From the NCBI GenBank assembly GCA_023389425.1, contig JAEWEK010000052.1, positions 1-23,690 on the forward strand: a DNA stretch of 23,690 nucleotides, read 5' to 3'. Shown here piece after piece: positions 23,111 to 23,690 of this stretch. The position numbers were made by a program, and so were the translations under genes. Each line of letters starts with the position of its first letter. The stretch's first letter is position 1. This DNA is from Pseudomonadota bacterium. GTDB taxonomy: Bacteria; Pseudomonadota; Gammaproteobacteria; Burkholderiales; Burkholderiaceae_D. The notes beneath the pieces were generated by a model. It was not told the origin of the DNA, did no database searches, and saw nothing but the letters and a program-made list of their open reading frames with translations.

Positions 23111-23690
23111 TGGCGGACTCCCAGGCTGGTTAGCACTTTCCGGCGGCGCTCTTCGACGTCTGCTTTCACTTCGGTGTACAGGCTGCCGCCGTGGCTGTCC
23201 ATCGCCACCAGCAGCGGGCCGAAATCGCGGATCCTGAACTTCCACAGCGATTCCGGATTCAGGTCGTCGAGGTCGACGTCCTCGATCTGCTCGATCCACG
23301 TGGTCTCCAGCGCCGCGGTGCCGCCGACGATGGCGAGGTAGGCGCCGCCCAGTTCGCGGAAGGCGTCTTGCGATCCCTGGCGCAGGCCGCCCTTGCCGAC
23401 CACGAAGCGCACGCCGTACTGCTCCATCAGCGGCCGGGTGAAGCGCTCCATGCGGTCCGACGTGGTGGTGCCGATGCAAACCTGCTGGTAGCCGGTCGGG
23501 TAGTCCGCGCTCTTTTCCACCTTGCGCACATTGGGCGCGGTGTGGATGACGGCGTGGCCGTTCAGGTCGAAGCGCGTCTTGCGGCCGCGGTCGAACATAT
23601 GGATCTGGGTCGCGTCGCGGATGCCGAACAGGGTCTGGTGCAGCGTCACCGTGTCGTTGACGCGCAGTTCGCGCACCTGTTCTTCGGTGA
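23107..23690 (-). CDS. Class I fumarase / tartrate dehydratase beta subunit (partial, 5' end beyond window)
   Basis: 194 codons are visible; the frame stays open to the right edge (reading TEEQVRELRVND), so only a short N-terminus is missing. It matches the C-terminal or beta domain of iron-sulfur class I hydratases (FumA C-terminus, TtdB): IRDATQIHMFDRG, the TTTSDRM loop, VVGKGG, GGAYLAIVGGTAAL and SLWKFRIRDF. The [4Fe-4S] cluster is carried by the alpha subunit, expected just beyond the edge. The segment HTAPNVRKV differs from the YVGP-type form of fumarases, so the substrate may not be fumarate. The gene overlaps the flavoprotein gene by 4 bp: the pair likely acts in succession, dehydrogenation then hydration or the reverse. 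Confidence 0.85.
   Translation of the reverse strand, partial: TEEQVRELRVNDTVTLHQTLFGIRDATQIHMFDRGRKTRFDLNGHAVIHTAPNVRKVEKSADYPTGYQQVCIGTTTSDRMERFTRPLMEQYGVRFVVGKGGLRQGSQDAFRELGGAYLAIVGGTAALETTWIEQIEDVDLDDLNPESLWKFRIRDFGPLLVAMDSHGGSLYTEVKADVEERRRKVLTSLGVRQ

Overview
The window is high-GC, densely coded DNA, almost certainly chromosomal, from a betaproteobacterium of the Oxalobacteraceae type (Massilia/Duganella-like). The basis is strong third-position GC, a Kdo hydroxylase gene, a MASE4-like hybrid kinase, and REP-like palindromes with a GTCGTCCCCGCG / GCGGGGACCCATG core. No rRNA, tRNA, CRISPR array, transposase or phage gene was seen. Nearly all the DNA is accounted for by 17 well-supported genes, two of them cut by the window edges.

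Left part (1-7.8 kb). An edge-truncated YciA-type acyl-CoA thioesterase gene is divergent from an Atm1-type ABC exporter gene, which is followed by a Kdo 3-hydroxylase gene (lipid A/LPS core modification). Facing them on the minus strand are a periplasmic type II asparaginase, a secreted amidohydrolase and a GltP-type glutamate/dicarboxylate symporter. An orphan polar amino acid ABC ATPase gene runs on the plus strand. Two clear intrinsic terminators and a 12-bp perfect inverted repeat ahead of the asparaginase gene sit between these genes.

Middle (7.8-15.1 kb). A GntR/UTRA regulator is followed by a YeiE-like LysR regulator divergent from a YeiH-type exporter. Next come a DctA C4-dicarboxylate symporter and a 940-residue membrane hybrid histidine kinase.

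Right part (15.2-23.7 kb). One long minus-strand series reads, in transcription order: class I fumarase/tartrate dehydratase beta subunit (partial), SdhA/FrdA-type flavoprotein, NitT/TauT-type binding protein, ATPase, permease, an SlcC-like D-2-hydroxyacid dehydrogenase, a ComC-like Ldh2 dehydrogenase, and a TauE/SafE sulfite-exporter-type protein. SlcC, ComC and a TauE-type exporter are hallmarks of 3-sulfolactate catabolism, but no SuyAB sulfolyase is visible. Its place is taken by a fumarase-type hydratase and an orphan dicarboxylate-type flavoprotein. I propose that this is an uncharacterised organosulfonate or sulfonated-dicarboxylate pathway; that is inference.

A 17-bp pattern, CTAGRTGA-N6-TGA, occurs next to the predicted promoters of the gntR-like gene, dctA and the ABC transporter operon. 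This suggests one regulon joining the GntR regulator, the C4-dicarboxylate importer and the sulfonate-type cluster. The ComC-like to TauE-like spacer has been expanded by three tandem copies of a 172-bp block carrying REP pairs.
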